This document shows, piece after piece, positions 1 through 8,754 of a stretch of 64,000 bases of DNA. A program made the position numbers and the translations under genes. The DNA comes from Methylocystis iwaonis (GTDB lineage Bacteria; Pseudomonadota; Alphaproteobacteria; Rhizobiales; Beijerinckiaceae). Position 1 is the stretch's first letter. Every line of letters starts with the position of its first letter. Below the pieces are notes generated by a model. The model was not told where the DNA came from. It worked only from the letters and a program-made list of their open reading frames with translations, and did no database searches. Location of the stretch: the NCBI RefSeq assembly GCF_027925385.1, contig NZ_AP027142.1:602001-666000 (forward strand). Direction: 5' to 3'.

Positions 1-410
1 AGGAAGAAATCAAGCAGGCTGAAGGCGGCGGATTGGTGAAGGCGCGCATGCGCTCGTTGGCCCAGAGCCGCGCGAGAAAGCGGATGATGAACGCCGTGCC
101 GCGCGCGACGCTCGTGATCGCCAACCCGACGCATTACGCCATCGCGTTGAGATATGTCAGGGAAGAGGGCGGGGCGCCGCTCGTTCTGGCGAAAGGCAAG
201 GACCTTATCGCGCTGAAAATCCGTCAGGTGGCGGAGGAGAACCAGATCCCTGTCTTCGAAAAGAAAGAGCTGGTTCGGGCGATGTACGAGTTTGTCGAGG
301 TCGATCGCATGATCCCCCCCGAATTCTTCCGTCCGATCGCGGAACTCATCCACTTCCTGTCGAGCCGCGGCGGCGTGCAAGGGCGGAACGGCAGCATGCG
401 CATGCCCTGA
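1..410 (+). CDS. flhB: FlhB, flagellar type III export switch protein, C-terminal part (5' end outside window)
   Basis: This is the cytoplasmic C-terminal domain of the flagellar export gate protein FlhB, which switches export from rod/hook to filament substrates. The open frame enters from the window edge (codons in frame from base 3) with EEIKQAEG, continues through an arginine-rich linker and reaches the autocleavage motif NPTH inside [14 protein letters not shown]. It then follows the normal FlhB-C fold up to the TGA at 408-410. The N-terminal membrane helices lie upstream of the window. FlhB-C proteins usually end shortly after the segment seen here, so the 3' end looks normal. The next 100 bases show no further flagellar gene. 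Confidence 0.93.
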   Translation, partial: EEIKQAEGGGLVKARMRSLAQSRARKRMMNAVPRATLVIANPTHYAIALRYVREEGGAPLVLAKGKDLIALKIRQVAEENQIPVFEKKELVRAMYEFVEVDRMIPPEFFRPIAELIHFLSSRGGVQGRNGSMRMP

Positions 411-515
411 GGCGGCGGCCCCGATATAAATGCGCGCGCTCCGCGAGCTCGATAGAAGCATCGTCCGGCGCTCTCTGGCGCCGGGTAAGCAGGGCTTGCC
501 GCTGGAGGGGCTCCG

Positions 516-869
516 CTAACCTTCTCCCGCAACATTGTAGCGGAGCCGGCGCGTCTTCGCCCAACCGATCGCATCCTGCGCCCCAAGGACAAAGGACTGC
601 TCGGTAATCTGGGTGTCGTCGCACTCCGCCGCTCTTTGGAAGATGCGCGCTGCGATGGAAAGGAGCACGGTGACAGAGGCGTTCATGAACACGATATCGT
701 CTTTGCCATTCGACTCTATATCGTTCAAACCGCGAGCAATGGCGTTCCGAACGTCATAATCAAGTAATTCGAGCTGCCCACGAAGTGGATCTCGCAGTCG
801 CTGACATTCTTCGATCGTCGGCATAGCAGGAGCATTTGGTGCTGCGCCGATCTGGTTCGCTCTACCCAT
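516..869 (-). CDS. Small hypothetical protein
   Basis: A 117-residue protein that I do not recognise. It is acidic to neutral and predicted largely helical, with no signal peptide, no membrane segment and no obvious metal-binding cluster. The start could be the ATG at 867-869 or the internal ATG at 822-824 (MPTIEECQRLRDP), which begins the better-behaved part of the protein. It sits alone between flhB and a tRNA gene, next to sequence that contains an IS remnant, so it may be accessory. Codon use is less GC3-biased than that of its neighbours, which fits a transferred or poorly conserved gene. Confidence 0.55.
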   Translation of the reverse strand: MGRANQIGAAPNAPAMPTIEECQRLRDPLRGQLELLDYDVRNAIARGLNDIESNGKDDIVFMNASVTVLLSIAARIFQRAAECDDTQITEQSFVLGAQDAIGWAKTRRLRYNVAGEG

Positions 870-1213
870 CGTTAGACTGGCCTCGTTACCATCGAATATG
901 CGGATTATGTCCGTGGTTGGTGAAGAATAACTTAAACCTATTCCTCTTTTGCATTGAAAAACAGGTAGTAGTGCATATGGCGATTCGCCGATGGCCGCCT
1001 CTCGATGCCGGGGGGGGTGAGCTTACACTCGGCGGATTGTCCGACGCAATGCGCCTAGCCGCTGTAATATCCCGCGTATCTGGCGCCAGGCTGTGCGCGC
1101 TTGAAAGCTCGCAGCTCGATGGCGGTCGCGCGCCGCGCTGTCCTCGGCCGGCGCTCGAACGGTGGACTCATTGCGGGCGAGGCCAAAGGGACTTGCTACG
1201 GAAGAGGGGAAAG
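870..1213. other. Intergenic stretch without recognisable gene
   Basis: The 344 bases between the small hypothetical gene and tRNA-Thr hold no convincing gene on either strand. The first 100 bases are AT-richer than the surroundings and could carry the promoter of the leftward hypothetical gene. A run of eight G lies near 1010-1017. Open frames crossing this stretch also run through the tRNA, so I treat them as spurious. Confidence 0.5.
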
Positions 1214-1288
<75 letters not shown>

Positions 1289-1637
1289 GCTGAATTCCTG
1301 AAACCGCCCGCGGCGGCCGGAACGAGGGCCTTTTGCCATAGTGCGGCCCGAGTGGCAAGGGCGAGGACAATGAACTCCAAAGCAATCGCGTAAAGAGTCG
1401 CCCCGCCCTTTGAACCGTCTGCGGCGGCTCGTCCCCGAAAAGGGAGAGCTGCAGGGATTTTTTCCGATCCCAGGCAAACTGTCAGGTTGATCAGAAATAC
1501 AACCTAAGGTAGTATTCGTGTCGCTGTAACTCGGCCGGCGCCGTTTGGGCTCTGCATATTCGATAGGTCGGAGCCCTTTGCGGCGTGGCTTGGACCAGGG
1601 CTGGTCCCTCATTTTTATAATGCGATAGGAGGCTGGG
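1289..1637. other. Spacer between tRNA-Thr and IS remnant
   Basis: About 350 bases with no gene I can support. The 3' part (roughly 1570-1637) runs straight into the transposase fragment, with a GGAGG-like ribosome site just before its GTG start. It therefore probably belongs to the left end of the insertion sequence. I could not identify a matching terminal inverted repeat. Confidence 0.4.
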
Positions 1638-1994
1638 GTGGCTGAAAGAGTATTATCGGACGAGGCTTGGGAGGCGGTCGCAAATATTCTACCCGGGAAA
1701 GAGGGCGATCCAGGGTGCCATGGCCGCAACAACCGTCTCTTTCTGGAGGCCGTTTTCTGGGTTGCCAGAACAGGGGCTCCTTGGCGCGACCTGCCCCCCG
1801 AATTCGGCAAGTGGTATACAACCTATACGCGGTATCACCGCTGGGCCAAGAAAAGAGTTTGGCCGCGCGTCTTCGAGGCCTTGCAGAGAACGGGCGCGGT
1901 TGAATTGCTTCTTTACGCCGACCGGCTTCGCTGGGCCGAGCAGGCGCCGGTAGTCGCTGCGGAGAATGCGCCGCCGCAGCAATTCGCAGCCTGA
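1638..1994 (+). pseudogene. IS5-family transposase fragment (N-terminal DUF4096-like part only)
   Basis: The first 85 or so residues match the N-terminal part of two-frame IS5-family transposases: LSDEAWEAVANILPG, then GRNNRLFLEAVFWVARTGAPWRDLP and WYTTYTRYHRW. After WPRVFEALQRTG the similarity stops, and the last 30 residues are unrelated filler up to TGA at 1992-1994. No DDE catalytic frame follows. The element has therefore lost its catalytic half and is a decayed insertion sequence. The GTG start at 1638 is preceded by AGGAGG at 1627-1632. Confidence 0.75.
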
Positions 1995-2099
1995 AGCGCA
2001 TCCCGCAAAAGTTGATCGGCTTTTGCGAAGAATGCGCTCCAACTTTTGAATCGGCGCGCTTTCCGGGCACATGATTCCATGCGCGCGGAAAGCGCGCTA
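1995..2099. repeat. Two adjacent imperfect palindromes at the broken end of the IS remnant
   Basis: Positions 1995-2038 pair GCGCAT...CGCAAAAG with CTTTTGCG...ATGCGC. Positions 2054-2098 pair GCGCGCTTTCC with GGAAAGCGCGC. These look like the dispersed hairpin repeats common between genes in Hyphomicrobiales. They lie between the IS fragment and the end of the transglutaminase gene and could also act as terminators. Confidence 0.5.
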
Positions 2100-2114
2100 G
2101 CGTGATGTCCGTCG

Positions 2115-2939
2115 CTACTGCGCCTGAGACTGAGTCTGTGTCCGCGTGGCCCGGACCCTGACATCCACGCTTTCGCCGGCGCCGCCGGCATGCGCGCCGC
2201 GAATCGGGGCGGCGCCGAGCTTGTCCAGCGCAATCGCCAAGCGAATGTGCCGCTCTCCGGGAGACACGCAATTGGCCGGGTCAAATCCGACCCAGCCGAG
2301 ATTTTCGACATAGGCCTCCGCCCAGGCGTGGCCGGCGACCCCATAATCATTGTCGTCGCGGAGGTAATAGCCGCTGATATAGCGCGCGGGCGCGCCGATC
2401 GCGCGCGCGCTGGCGATGAAAAGATGCGCAAGGTCCTGACACTCGCCCTTCCCGCTTTCGAAGGCGGCGGCGGCGGTCGTCGCGGCGGCGCTCGCATCGG
2501 TCTCCAACGCAATTTTCTCGTGGATGGCCGAAAGCAACGCATGGAGCGAGGCGAGCGTCCCGTTCTCCCTGGCCGTTGTCGCGCGGGCGAAGTCGGCGAT
2601 GGCCGGTGTAGGGGCGGTGAGAGGGGTCTGACGCAGATAGAGCGTGGGCGGAAAACGCTCTGGGGCGCCCGAGGCGACGCCGGCCGTGTCAAAGGTCGTC
2701 ACCTCACCCTCGACCGTGGTCGTGATCGAGTCGAAAGGACCGTCGGCCGTGAAGCGATGCACCACATTGCCAAAGGCGTCCTCCGACGCGATCAGCCGGC
2801 AGTCACGATCGACGTCGATGCGCCAGCTTTTGACATGCTGGCCGTCGGAATTGCGCGGGGTCAGCCGCAAATTCTGGATCGCCGCTTTTACGGGCTCGAG
2901 ATAGCGGCAGGTTGTTTCGTGGCGGATGCGGATACGCAT
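2115..2939 (-). CDS. Transglutaminase-like cysteine peptidase family protein
   Basis: A 274-residue cytosolic protein with an N-terminal bacterial transglutaminase-like region (MRIRIRHETTCRYLEPV) and a transglutaminase core. The catalytic triad is visible: Cys in GKGECQDLAHLF, His in GHAWAEAYV and Asp in VGFDPANC. I chose the ATG at 2937-2939 because the family characteristically starts with MRIRIRHETTYRY-like sequence; an upstream frame to 3008 would add 23 unconserved residues. It is the last gene of a leftward three-gene cassette, 93 bases after the alpha-E gene. Such proteins occur beside ATP-grasp ligases and are thought to hydrolyse or transfer amide bonds; the substrate is unknown. Confidence 0.9.
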   Translation of the reverse strand: MRIRIRHETTCRYLEPVKAAIQNLRLTPRNSDGQHVKSWRIDVDRDCRLIASEDAFGNVVHRFTADGPFDSITTTVEGEVTTFDTAGVASGAPERFPPTLYLRQTPLTAPTPAIADFARATTARENGTLASLHALLSAIHEKIALETDASAAATTAAAAFESGKGECQDLAHLFIASARAIGAPARYISGYYLRDDNDYGVAGHAWAEAYVENLGWVGFDPANCVSPGERHIRLAIALDKLGAAPIRGAHAGGAGESVDVRVRATRTQTQSQAQ

Positions 2940-3032
2940 GGGACGCTCGTCGAAGAGGCGCGGCTTTCGTGTCGTTTCTACCTGCCGCGCCGGTTTCCAT
3001 CTCGCCATTTAGCCAGCCGAAAGCGCGTGAAG

Positions 3033-3980
3033 CTAGAAGAGATATTGCTCGGAGATCAGCGAACCGAGGCGGTTGTTCTCGCTGATGAAGCTTTGGATGA
3101 ACTCGTGCAGCCCGCCCTGGAAGACGTGCTCCATGGTCATCGTTTCGAGCTTGCCGTACATGTTGCGCGCCTGACGTTGCGCTGCGCCCTGCCGGCCGTG
3201 AGCGCGGGCGAGACTATCGAGATTGCGCACGATGCTCTCGTAGCAGGAGATGAGCGAGCGCGGCATCTCCGGGCGCAGGATGAGCAAATCGGCGACGAGC
3301 CAGGGCTTCATGCTCGTGCGATAGACCCAGTGATAGGCAGTGTGCGCCGAGACAGCGCGCAAAATCGCCGCCCATTGGAAATAGTCGAGCGAGCCGCCGA
3401 TGACTTCCTTATCCGGCAGCAGCACGTGGTATTTTACGTCCAGGAGCCGGGCCGTGTTGTCCGCGCGCTCCACGAATAGTCCGACGCGCGAGAACCAATA
3501 GGCGTCGTTGCGCAGCATGGTGCGATAGGCGCCGCCGTCGTAGATGAGCGAGGTTTGCTTGACGAAATCGAGGAAGCGCCCGAGCTCGTCGGCCGAATAG
3601 GCGCCGCGACGCGCCTCCATCGCTTTCAATTCGAGATAGGCGCCGTTGATCGCCTCCCACATTTCCACCGTCAGGGCGGTGCGCACCGCGCGGGCGTTGG
3701 TGCGAGCAAATTCGATGCAATTGCGGATCGAGCCCGGGTTGTCGCGCGAGAAGGTCAGGAACTCGATGATATTGCTTTCGGTAATCGGCTTGCCCGTCTG
3801 CTCGAAGGCCTGCGCGGCGCCAGAGGAGAGAAGCACGCTTTCCCATTCGGTCTCGGCGCCGCCATAGGCTTTCGGCAATGTCGCGAGGCGCCGGGACGCC
3901 TCGATGGCGCGCGCGAGGAAATCGGCGCGCTCCATATAGCGCGCGAGCCAATAAAGATTGTCGGCGGTGCTTGAAAGCAT
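3033..3980 (-). CDS. Alpha-E domain protein (DUF403)
   Basis: A 315-residue all-helical protein of the alpha-E/DUF403 family, recognised by its opening MLSSTADNLYWLARYMERAD and by conserved segments such as RVGLFVERADNTARLLDVKYH. The family has no proven biochemical role but is nearly always encoded with a circularly permuted ATP-grasp protein, as here. I placed the start at the ATG 3978-3980 because it matches the family N terminus. The frame also extends to an ATG at 4119-4121 that overlaps the upstream stop as ATGA, which would add 47 residues and imply translational coupling. The two starts cannot be separated by eye. Confidence 0.9.
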   Translation of the reverse strand: MLSSTADNLYWLARYMERADFLARAIEASRRLATLPKAYGGAETEWESVLLSSGAAQAFEQTGKPITESNIIEFLTFSRDNPGSIRNCIEFARTNARAVRTALTVEMWEAINGAYLELKAMEARRGAYSADELGRFLDFVKQTSLIYDGGAYRTMLRNDAYWFSRVGLFVERADNTARLLDVKYHVLLPDKEVIGGSLDYFQWAAILRAVSAHTAYHWVYRTSMKPWLVADLLILRPEMPRSLISCYESIVRNLDSLARAHGRQGAAQRQARNMYGKLETMTMEHVFQGGLHEFIQSFISENNRLGSLISEQYLF

Positions 3981-4117
3981 AGGGCGTTCCGTTTGCGCGC
4001 GCTCGCGGCTGATGTCCTGTCTGATCGTCTCGAGCGGGGCAGGGAGATGGGCTGCGGTCTCGGCGGATTCCTGGCTGCGCCGCTCGATTTCGTGGATGGA
4101 GGGGCGGGCGTCGAGCA

Positions 4118-5692
4118 TCATGCCTGCCCCAAGATCGCGTCGTCGATCACCCAGGTGTCTTTCGTCCCGCCGCCCTGGCTGGAATTCACGACGAGCGATC
4201 TTTCGGTCATCGCCACACGGGTGAGGCCCCCCGGCACGACGCGCACGCCATGCGCGCCCTGCAGCACGAAGGGCCTCAGATCGACATGCCGGGGCGCGAT
4301 GCCCTCGGCGACAGAGATCGGACAGGTCGACAGCGCAAGCGTCGGCTGGGCGATGAAATTATCGGGTTGCGCATTCAGCTTTGCGCGGAATTCTTCCACC
4401 TGCGCCTTGGAGGCGTGCGGGCCGACGAGCATGCCATAGCCGCCGGAGCCATTGACCTCTTTGACCACGAGCTCGTCGAGATGGTCGAGCACATAGGAAA
4501 GCGCTTCCGGCTCCCGGCATCGCCAGGTGGGGACATTCTGCAGCAGCGGCTCCTGCCCGAGATAGAAGCGGATAATGTCAGGCATGTAGGTGTACATCGC
4601 CTTGTCGTCGGCGACGCCGGTGCCAACTGCATTCGCGAGCGTCACATTGCCTGCGTGGTAGGCGCCGATCAGCCCCGGAACGCCCAGGGCCGAATCCGGG
4701 CGGAAGGTGAGCGGATCGAGGAAATCGTCGTCGATGCGGCGGTAAATGACGTCGACGCGACGCGGCCCTTCGGTCGTGCGCATATAGACCACGTCGTCTT
4801 TCACGAAGAGGTCGCGCCCTTCGACAAGCTCCACGCCGAGCTTGTCCGCCAGGAAGGAGTGCTCGTAATAGGCGGAGTTATATTGTCCCGGCGTCATCAG
4901 CGCGATGGTCGGCTCGTGTGACGCGCGGGGCGGCGCGACCGAGCGCAGCGTCGCCAGCAGCTCGTCGGGGTAATCCTCGATGGGCGCGACGCGATGCATG
5001 GAGAAGAGATCGGGGAAAAGCCGCATCATCACTTCGCGGTTTTCGAGCATATAGGAGACGCCCGACGGGGTCCGGGCGTTGTCTTCCAGCACATAGAACC
5101 CGTGGTCGTTAGTGCGCACGATGTCCACGCCGGCGATTTGCACATAGACGTCGTGCGGCACGCGGCGGCCCGCCATCTCGGGGCAATAGCCGGGATTGTG
5201 ATAGACGAGCTCGCTCGGAATCTTGCCGGCCTTGAGGATTTCGCCCTTGCCATAAATGTCTTTGAGGAAAAGATTGAGCGCCGTTATGCGCTGCACGAGC
5301 CCCTTCTCGAGCGCGGCCCATTCGCTTCTGGCGATGATCCGCGGGAGAATATCGAAGGGGATGAGCCGCTCCGTGGCGTCCTGCGCGCCATAGACGGCGA
5401 AGGTGATGCCGATGCGGCGGAAGAGGAGTTCCGCTTGTTCTCGGCGGGAGGCGAGAAGTTCCGGAGGGGAGGCGGCGAGCCATTGCGAGAGTTTTTGATA
5501 AGGAGCGCGGGTCAGACCGTCGAGGCCACCCATTTCATCGAATTGCGTCACGCGCTGATCCACTTGTCGACGCTCCTCTCTTTGCCCCGGCGCCTTCTTG
5601 CTCGGGGCCCCTACAGGCTTCCGATCAGGCTTGCGAAGGGCAGAGGCAAGAAGCGCGCCAGACTGCGAGAGGCTCGACCGTTGCCGTGGCAT
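4118..5692 (-). CDS. Circularly permuted ATP-grasp type 2 protein (DUF404/DUF407)
   Basis: A 524-residue ATP-grasp enzyme of the circularly permuted type, first gene of the cassette with alpha-E and transglutaminase genes. Visible family blocks include GYCPEMAGR, VLEDNARTPSGVSYMLENR, LTPGQYNSAYYEHSFLA, VIYRRIDDDFLDPL and the glycine-rich nucleotide loop KEVNGSGGYGMLVGP. ATP-grasp enzymes join a carboxylate to an amine or thiol through an acyl phosphate, so a peptide or amide ligase is likely; the substrate is unknown. An ATG at 5690-5692 and a GTG one codon upstream are both possible starts. The N-terminal 50 residues are basic and low in conservation. The stop overlaps the longer alpha-E frame. 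Confidence 0.92.
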   Translation of the reverse strand: MPRQRSSLSQSGALLASALRKPDRKPVGAPSKKAPGQREERRQVDQRVTQFDEMGGLDGLTRAPYQKLSQWLAASPPELLASRREQAELLFRRIGITFAVYGAQDATERLIPFDILPRIIARSEWAALEKGLVQRITALNLFLKDIYGKGEILKAGKIPSELVYHNPGYCPEMAGRRVPHDVYVQIAGVDIVRTNDHGFYVLEDNARTPSGVSYMLENREVMMRLFPDLFSMHRVAPIEDYPDELLATLRSVAPPRASHEPTIALMTPGQYNSAYYEHSFLADKLGVELVEGRDLFVKDDVVYMRTTEGPRRVDVIYRRIDDDFLDPLTFRPDSALGVPGLIGAYHAGNVTLANAVGTGVADDKAMYTYMPDIIRFYLGQEPLLQNVPTWRCREPEALSYVLDHLDELVVKEVNGSGGYGMLVGPHASKAQVEEFRAKLNAQPDNFIAQPTLALSTCPISVAEGIAPRHVDLRPFVLQGAHGVRVVPGGLTRVAMTERSLVVNSSQGGGTKDTWVIDDAILGQA

Positions 5693-5778
5693 CACACAAA
5701 CCCGATTTTTTCGTCATCTCAGCATGTGCGTTCTTTTGCGTCTTCGGCGCGTCATTTGACCGGCGTTAGAAGCGGTTC

Positions 5779-7908
5779 ATGAAGTTCCTGCGACAATCGG
5801 GCTCCGCCCTTCTCCTTGGAAGCGCGCTTCTCGCTTCTTTCACCGCGCGCGCCGCCGAGCCGGCCACTGCCGATTTCGCGCCGGCGTCTGATTTTACCTG
5901 GGCAGGCATGTATATCGGCGCGAGCCTCGGCGCGGGCTTCCCGCTGCATGGCGGCGAGAGACTCCAGGCGGGGAGCGGATTTACCTCGACGGTCTTCGAC
6001 CTTTATCCAGCTTCCGTCACGCGGACAGGCGTCACCGTCGGCGCGCAGGCCGGCTATAATTGGCAAAGAGGGCCTTGGGTCTGGGGCATCGAGACTGATT
6101 TCGGCCTTCTTGACGGGCGGCGGGGGCCGACGGGGATCTATGGCGCTTCGCCCGCTTATGGCGGGCTCCCCTTCTTCACGCAGACATCCCATTCGAGCGC
6201 AAATTATTACGCGACCATACGCGGTCGCGCCGGCGTCGCCTTCAATCGCGCGCTCCTGTATGTCACCGGCGGAGTCGCGGCGGGCGGCTCGCGTGGGCCC
6301 GCGACGCTATCGATCGCAGGCGTCGAATTTTCGGCCCCCTGGTCGCAGTCGTCCCGGATGAAATATGTCCTTGGCGCGGGTTTCGAATACGCCTTCGCCA
6401 AAGATTGGTCCGCTCGCGCCGAGTATCTCTTTCTCAATCAATCGCTCAACACGCATCTCTTCGATGGCGGAGCGGGTTTCGCCTACGCCTCGCGCGTGCG
6501 CAACGAGAATCATATCCTTCGATTCGGCTTGAACTATCACTTCGGAGATGAAAACCGGATTCCCGGCTCGATCGATTACGGCAAGCGTCAGAACGGCGGC
6601 AACGAAGGCGACAAGGGGGGCAATGGCGACGCCCCCGAGCGATATAGCGTCCATGCGCAGACGACCCTCGTTGCGCAGGGCTATCCGAGATTTCGGGCGC
6701 AATACGATGGAGCAAATAGTTTTCCGTCGGGCGGCAAGGCCAATGTTGGCTCGACGACGAATGCCTTTCTCGGCCTGCGGCTGTGGGAAGGCGGCGCCGT
6801 CTATCTCAATCCCGAAATCGATCAGGGCTATGGCTTGGCGAACTCGGTTGGTTCCGCCGCCTATGTGGACAGCGCCGTCGCGAAGGTCGGCCGCGCTGCG
6901 CCGTATATGCGATTCCAGCGCTACTTTCTGCGCCAGATCATTGGGCTCAGCGACGGCGAACGCAGCAGGGACCCTGATGAAGGTTCGCACAGCGAGGTGC
7001 TGGAGTCGACGCAGAACCAAATCTCCGGCCTCGTCGATAAGGATCGCATCATCATAACGCTCGGCAAATTTGCTGTGGGCGACGTCTTCGACGACAATAT
7101 CTACGCACATGATCCCACGACAGGCTTTTTGAATTTCGCCTTCAACACGATGGGCGCCTTCGACTACGCCGCCGACTCCTGGGGCTATACCCATGGCCTC
7201 GCGGTCGAGTGGAAACAGGATTGGTGGACCGCTCGCGGCGGGGTCTTTCAGCTCTCGAAAATTCCCAACGGCCTCGACATCGAGCCGCAACTCTTTCGCC
7301 AGTTCATGGGCGTCGGGGAGATCGAAGCGCGTTACGCGCTATTCAACCAGCCGGGCGCGATCAAATTCCTGCTTTATGGCGACAATGGCTATCTGAGCAA
7401 AGTCAACGACCTCATAGACTACGCCTTGATGACCGGCCAGCTTCCTCCCCAGGTGGGCCCGGCGCGTCGCCGCGCGGTGAAAATGGGCGGCGGGATCAAC
7501 ATCAAGCAGCAACTGATGCCGAATCTCGGGTTCTTCCTGCGCGCGAGCATGACAGACGGCCGATACGAAACCGTCGATTACACCGATGTCGACAGGCAGC
7601 TCTCGATGGGCCTCGTCGCCGCGGGCGCTTTATGGGGGCGCGACGACGACGAAATCGGCGTCGCGGGGGCGCTGAGCGGTCTGCATGGCGATCGCGTGCG
7701 TTATTTCGGATTGGGCGGCACGAGCGTTTACATTGGCGATGGCGCGCTCTCCTACGCCGGCGAGAAAAACATAGAAGCCTATTACAAGCTCGGCTTCGGC
7801 AAGAACATGGACGCAACATTCGATTATCAGCTTATTGTCGATCCCGCGCACAACGCCGCGCGCGGGCCGATCAATGTCTTCGCCCTGAGGCTGCGCGCCG
7901 CATTTTGA
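5779..7908 (+). CDS. Double-barrel outer membrane protein: Omp25-like barrel fused to OprB carbohydrate porin
   Basis: A 709-residue exported protein. A signal peptide (MKFLRQSGSALLLGSALLA, cleaved after ARA) is followed by an Omp25/Omp31-type eight-strand barrel (about residues 35-255). That barrel starts WAGMYIGASLGAGF and ends with the strand ILRFGLNYHFG. A Gly/Asn/Asp-rich linker (about 256-285) leads to an OprB carbohydrate porin domain (about 285-709) with FLGLRLWEGGAVYLNPEID, FLRQIIGL and a terminal Phe. Both barrel ends look intact, so this is a fusion and not a frameshift artefact. It is likely a sugar or small-solute channel with an added surface barrel. It is divergent from the ATP-grasp cassette and probably monocistronic. 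Confidence 0.88.
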   Translation: MKFLRQSGSALLLGSALLASFTARAAEPATADFAPASDFTWAGMYIGASLGAGFPLHGGERLQAGSGFTSTVFDLYPASVTRTGVTVGAQAGYNWQRGPWVWGIETDFGLLDGRRGPTGIYGASPAYGGLPFFTQTSHSSANYYATIRGRAGVAFNRALLYVTGGVAAGGSRGPATLSIAGVEFSAPWSQSSRMKYVLGAGFEYAFAKDWSARAEYLFLNQSLNTHLFDGGAGFAYASRVRNENHILRFGLNYHFGDENRIPGSIDYGKRQNGGNEGDKGGNGDAPERYSVHAQTTLVAQGYPRFRAQYDGANSFPSGGKANVGSTTNAFLGLRLWEGGAVYLNPEIDQGYGLANSVGSAAYVDSAVAKVGRAAPYMRFQRYFLRQIIGLSDGERSRDPDEGSHSEVLESTQNQISGLVDKDRIIITLGKFAVGDVFDDNIYAHDPTTGFLNFAFNTMGAFDYAADSWGYTHGLAVEWKQDWWTARGGVFQLSKIPNGLDIEPQLFRQFMGVGEIEARYALFNQPGAIKFLLYGDNGYLSKVNDLIDYALMTGQLPPQVGPARRRAVKMGGGINIKQQLMPNLGFFLRASMTDGRYETVDYTDVDRQLSMGLVAAGALWGRDDDEIGVAGALSGLHGDRVRYFGLGGTSVYIGDGALSYAGEKNIEAYYKLGFGKNMDATFDYQLIVDPAHNAARGPINVFALRLRAAF

Positions 7909-7951
7909 TCGCCGCGTCCGCCCGTCCTGCGATCCAGGAAAAAATCCGCCG

Positions 7952-8239
7952 CTATTTGGCGAGATAAGCGCCAATCTCGTTCTCGAACTGCGGAAAATAA
8001 CGCGAGATCACGCTGACGTCGAAGCCTGGGAGGATCGACTCCTTCGGCTCGCGGTCGAGCAGAAAGCGGAAGGCGGCTGCTATCGTTTCTTCGGCCGGGG
8101 CGTCGCGCCCGAGGCGCGCGGCGTCGGCCGCCGACAGCGTCACGCGATGGCGCGTTTCGCTGTCTCCCTCTCGCACGCAAACATCGAAGCGCAGCGGATC
8201 GTCGCCTTCGCGGCGCGCAACTGTGATTGCTGCGCTCAC
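7952..8239 (-). CDS. Conserved small hypothetical protein
   Basis: A 95-residue soluble protein without signal or membrane segment. It has an N-terminal beta-rich half (ITVARREGDDPLRFDVCVREGD) and a helical C-terminal half ending FPQFENEIGAYLAK. I do not recognise a named family. Its ATG overlaps the stop of the upstream glutathione peroxidase gene (ATGA at 8236-8239), so the two are translationally coupled and the reading frame is almost certainly real. The pairing suggests a role connected with peroxide stress, but nothing in the sequence shows it. Confidence 0.75.
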   Translation of the reverse strand: MSAAITVARREGDDPLRFDVCVREGDSETRHRVTLSAADAARLGRDAPAEETIAAAFRFLLDREPKESILPGFDVSVISRYFPQFENEIGAYLAK

Positions 8240-8712
8240 AGCGTCGCCTCTATGTCCTTTTCGAGCGACTGCGGGGTATCGGTGGGCGCGTAGCGTTTCA
8301 CGACCTTGCCGGTCTTATCGACGAGAAACTTGGTGAAGTTCCATTTGATCGCCTCGGAACCGAGAATCCCCGGCGCCTCATGCTTCAAAAATTTATATAG
8401 CGGGTGCGCATTCTCGCCATTCACCTCGATCTTGGCGAACATGGGAAAACTCACGCCATAGGTCGCCGAGCAGAAGGAGGCGATGTCGCTTTCCGAGCCC
8501 GGCTCCTGCGCGCCGAACTGGTTGCAGGGAAAGCCGAGGACGACGAGGCCCTTGTCGGCATATGTCTTGTAAAGCGCTTCCAGCCCGGCATATTGCGGCG
8601 TGAATCCGCATTTGCTCGCCACATTGACGATGAGCAGCGCCTTGCCCTCATAATCGCGCAAGGACTTCGTGGCGCCGTCGATCGTTTTGGCCTCGATATC
8701 GTAGAGTGTCAT
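8236..8712 (-). CDS. Glutathione peroxidase, cysteine type
   Basis: A 158-residue thioredoxin-fold peroxidase. The peroxidatic residue is cysteine, not selenocysteine, in NVASKCGFTPQY; the catalytic Gln lies in GFPCNQFGAQEPG and the Trp-Asn pair in IKWNFTKFLVD. These enzymes reduce hydrogen peroxide and organic hydroperoxides, usually with thioredoxin as reductant in bacteria. There is no signal peptide, so it acts in the cytosol. The length is normal for the short bacterial form. It is first in a two-gene unit with the coupled gene 7952-8239. The start ATG at 8710-8712 has a good SD (AGGAGT) just upstream on the minus strand. Confidence 0.94.
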   Translation of the reverse strand: MTLYDIEAKTIDGATKSLRDYEGKALLIVNVASKCGFTPQYAGLEALYKTYADKGLVVLGFPCNQFGAQEPGSESDIASFCSATYGVSFPMFAKIEVNGENAHPLYKFLKHEAPGILGSEAIKWNFTKFLVDKTGKVVKRYAPTDTPQSLEKDIEATL

Positions 8713-8754
8713 GCGCTGACTCCTTTGGAACGGAGGCTCGCATAAAATCGCCCC

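Noticed and set aside
2190..3479. 429-codon rightward open frame across transglutaminase and alpha-E genes
   Set aside because: Both genes on the opposite strand have family motifs, while this frame has none.
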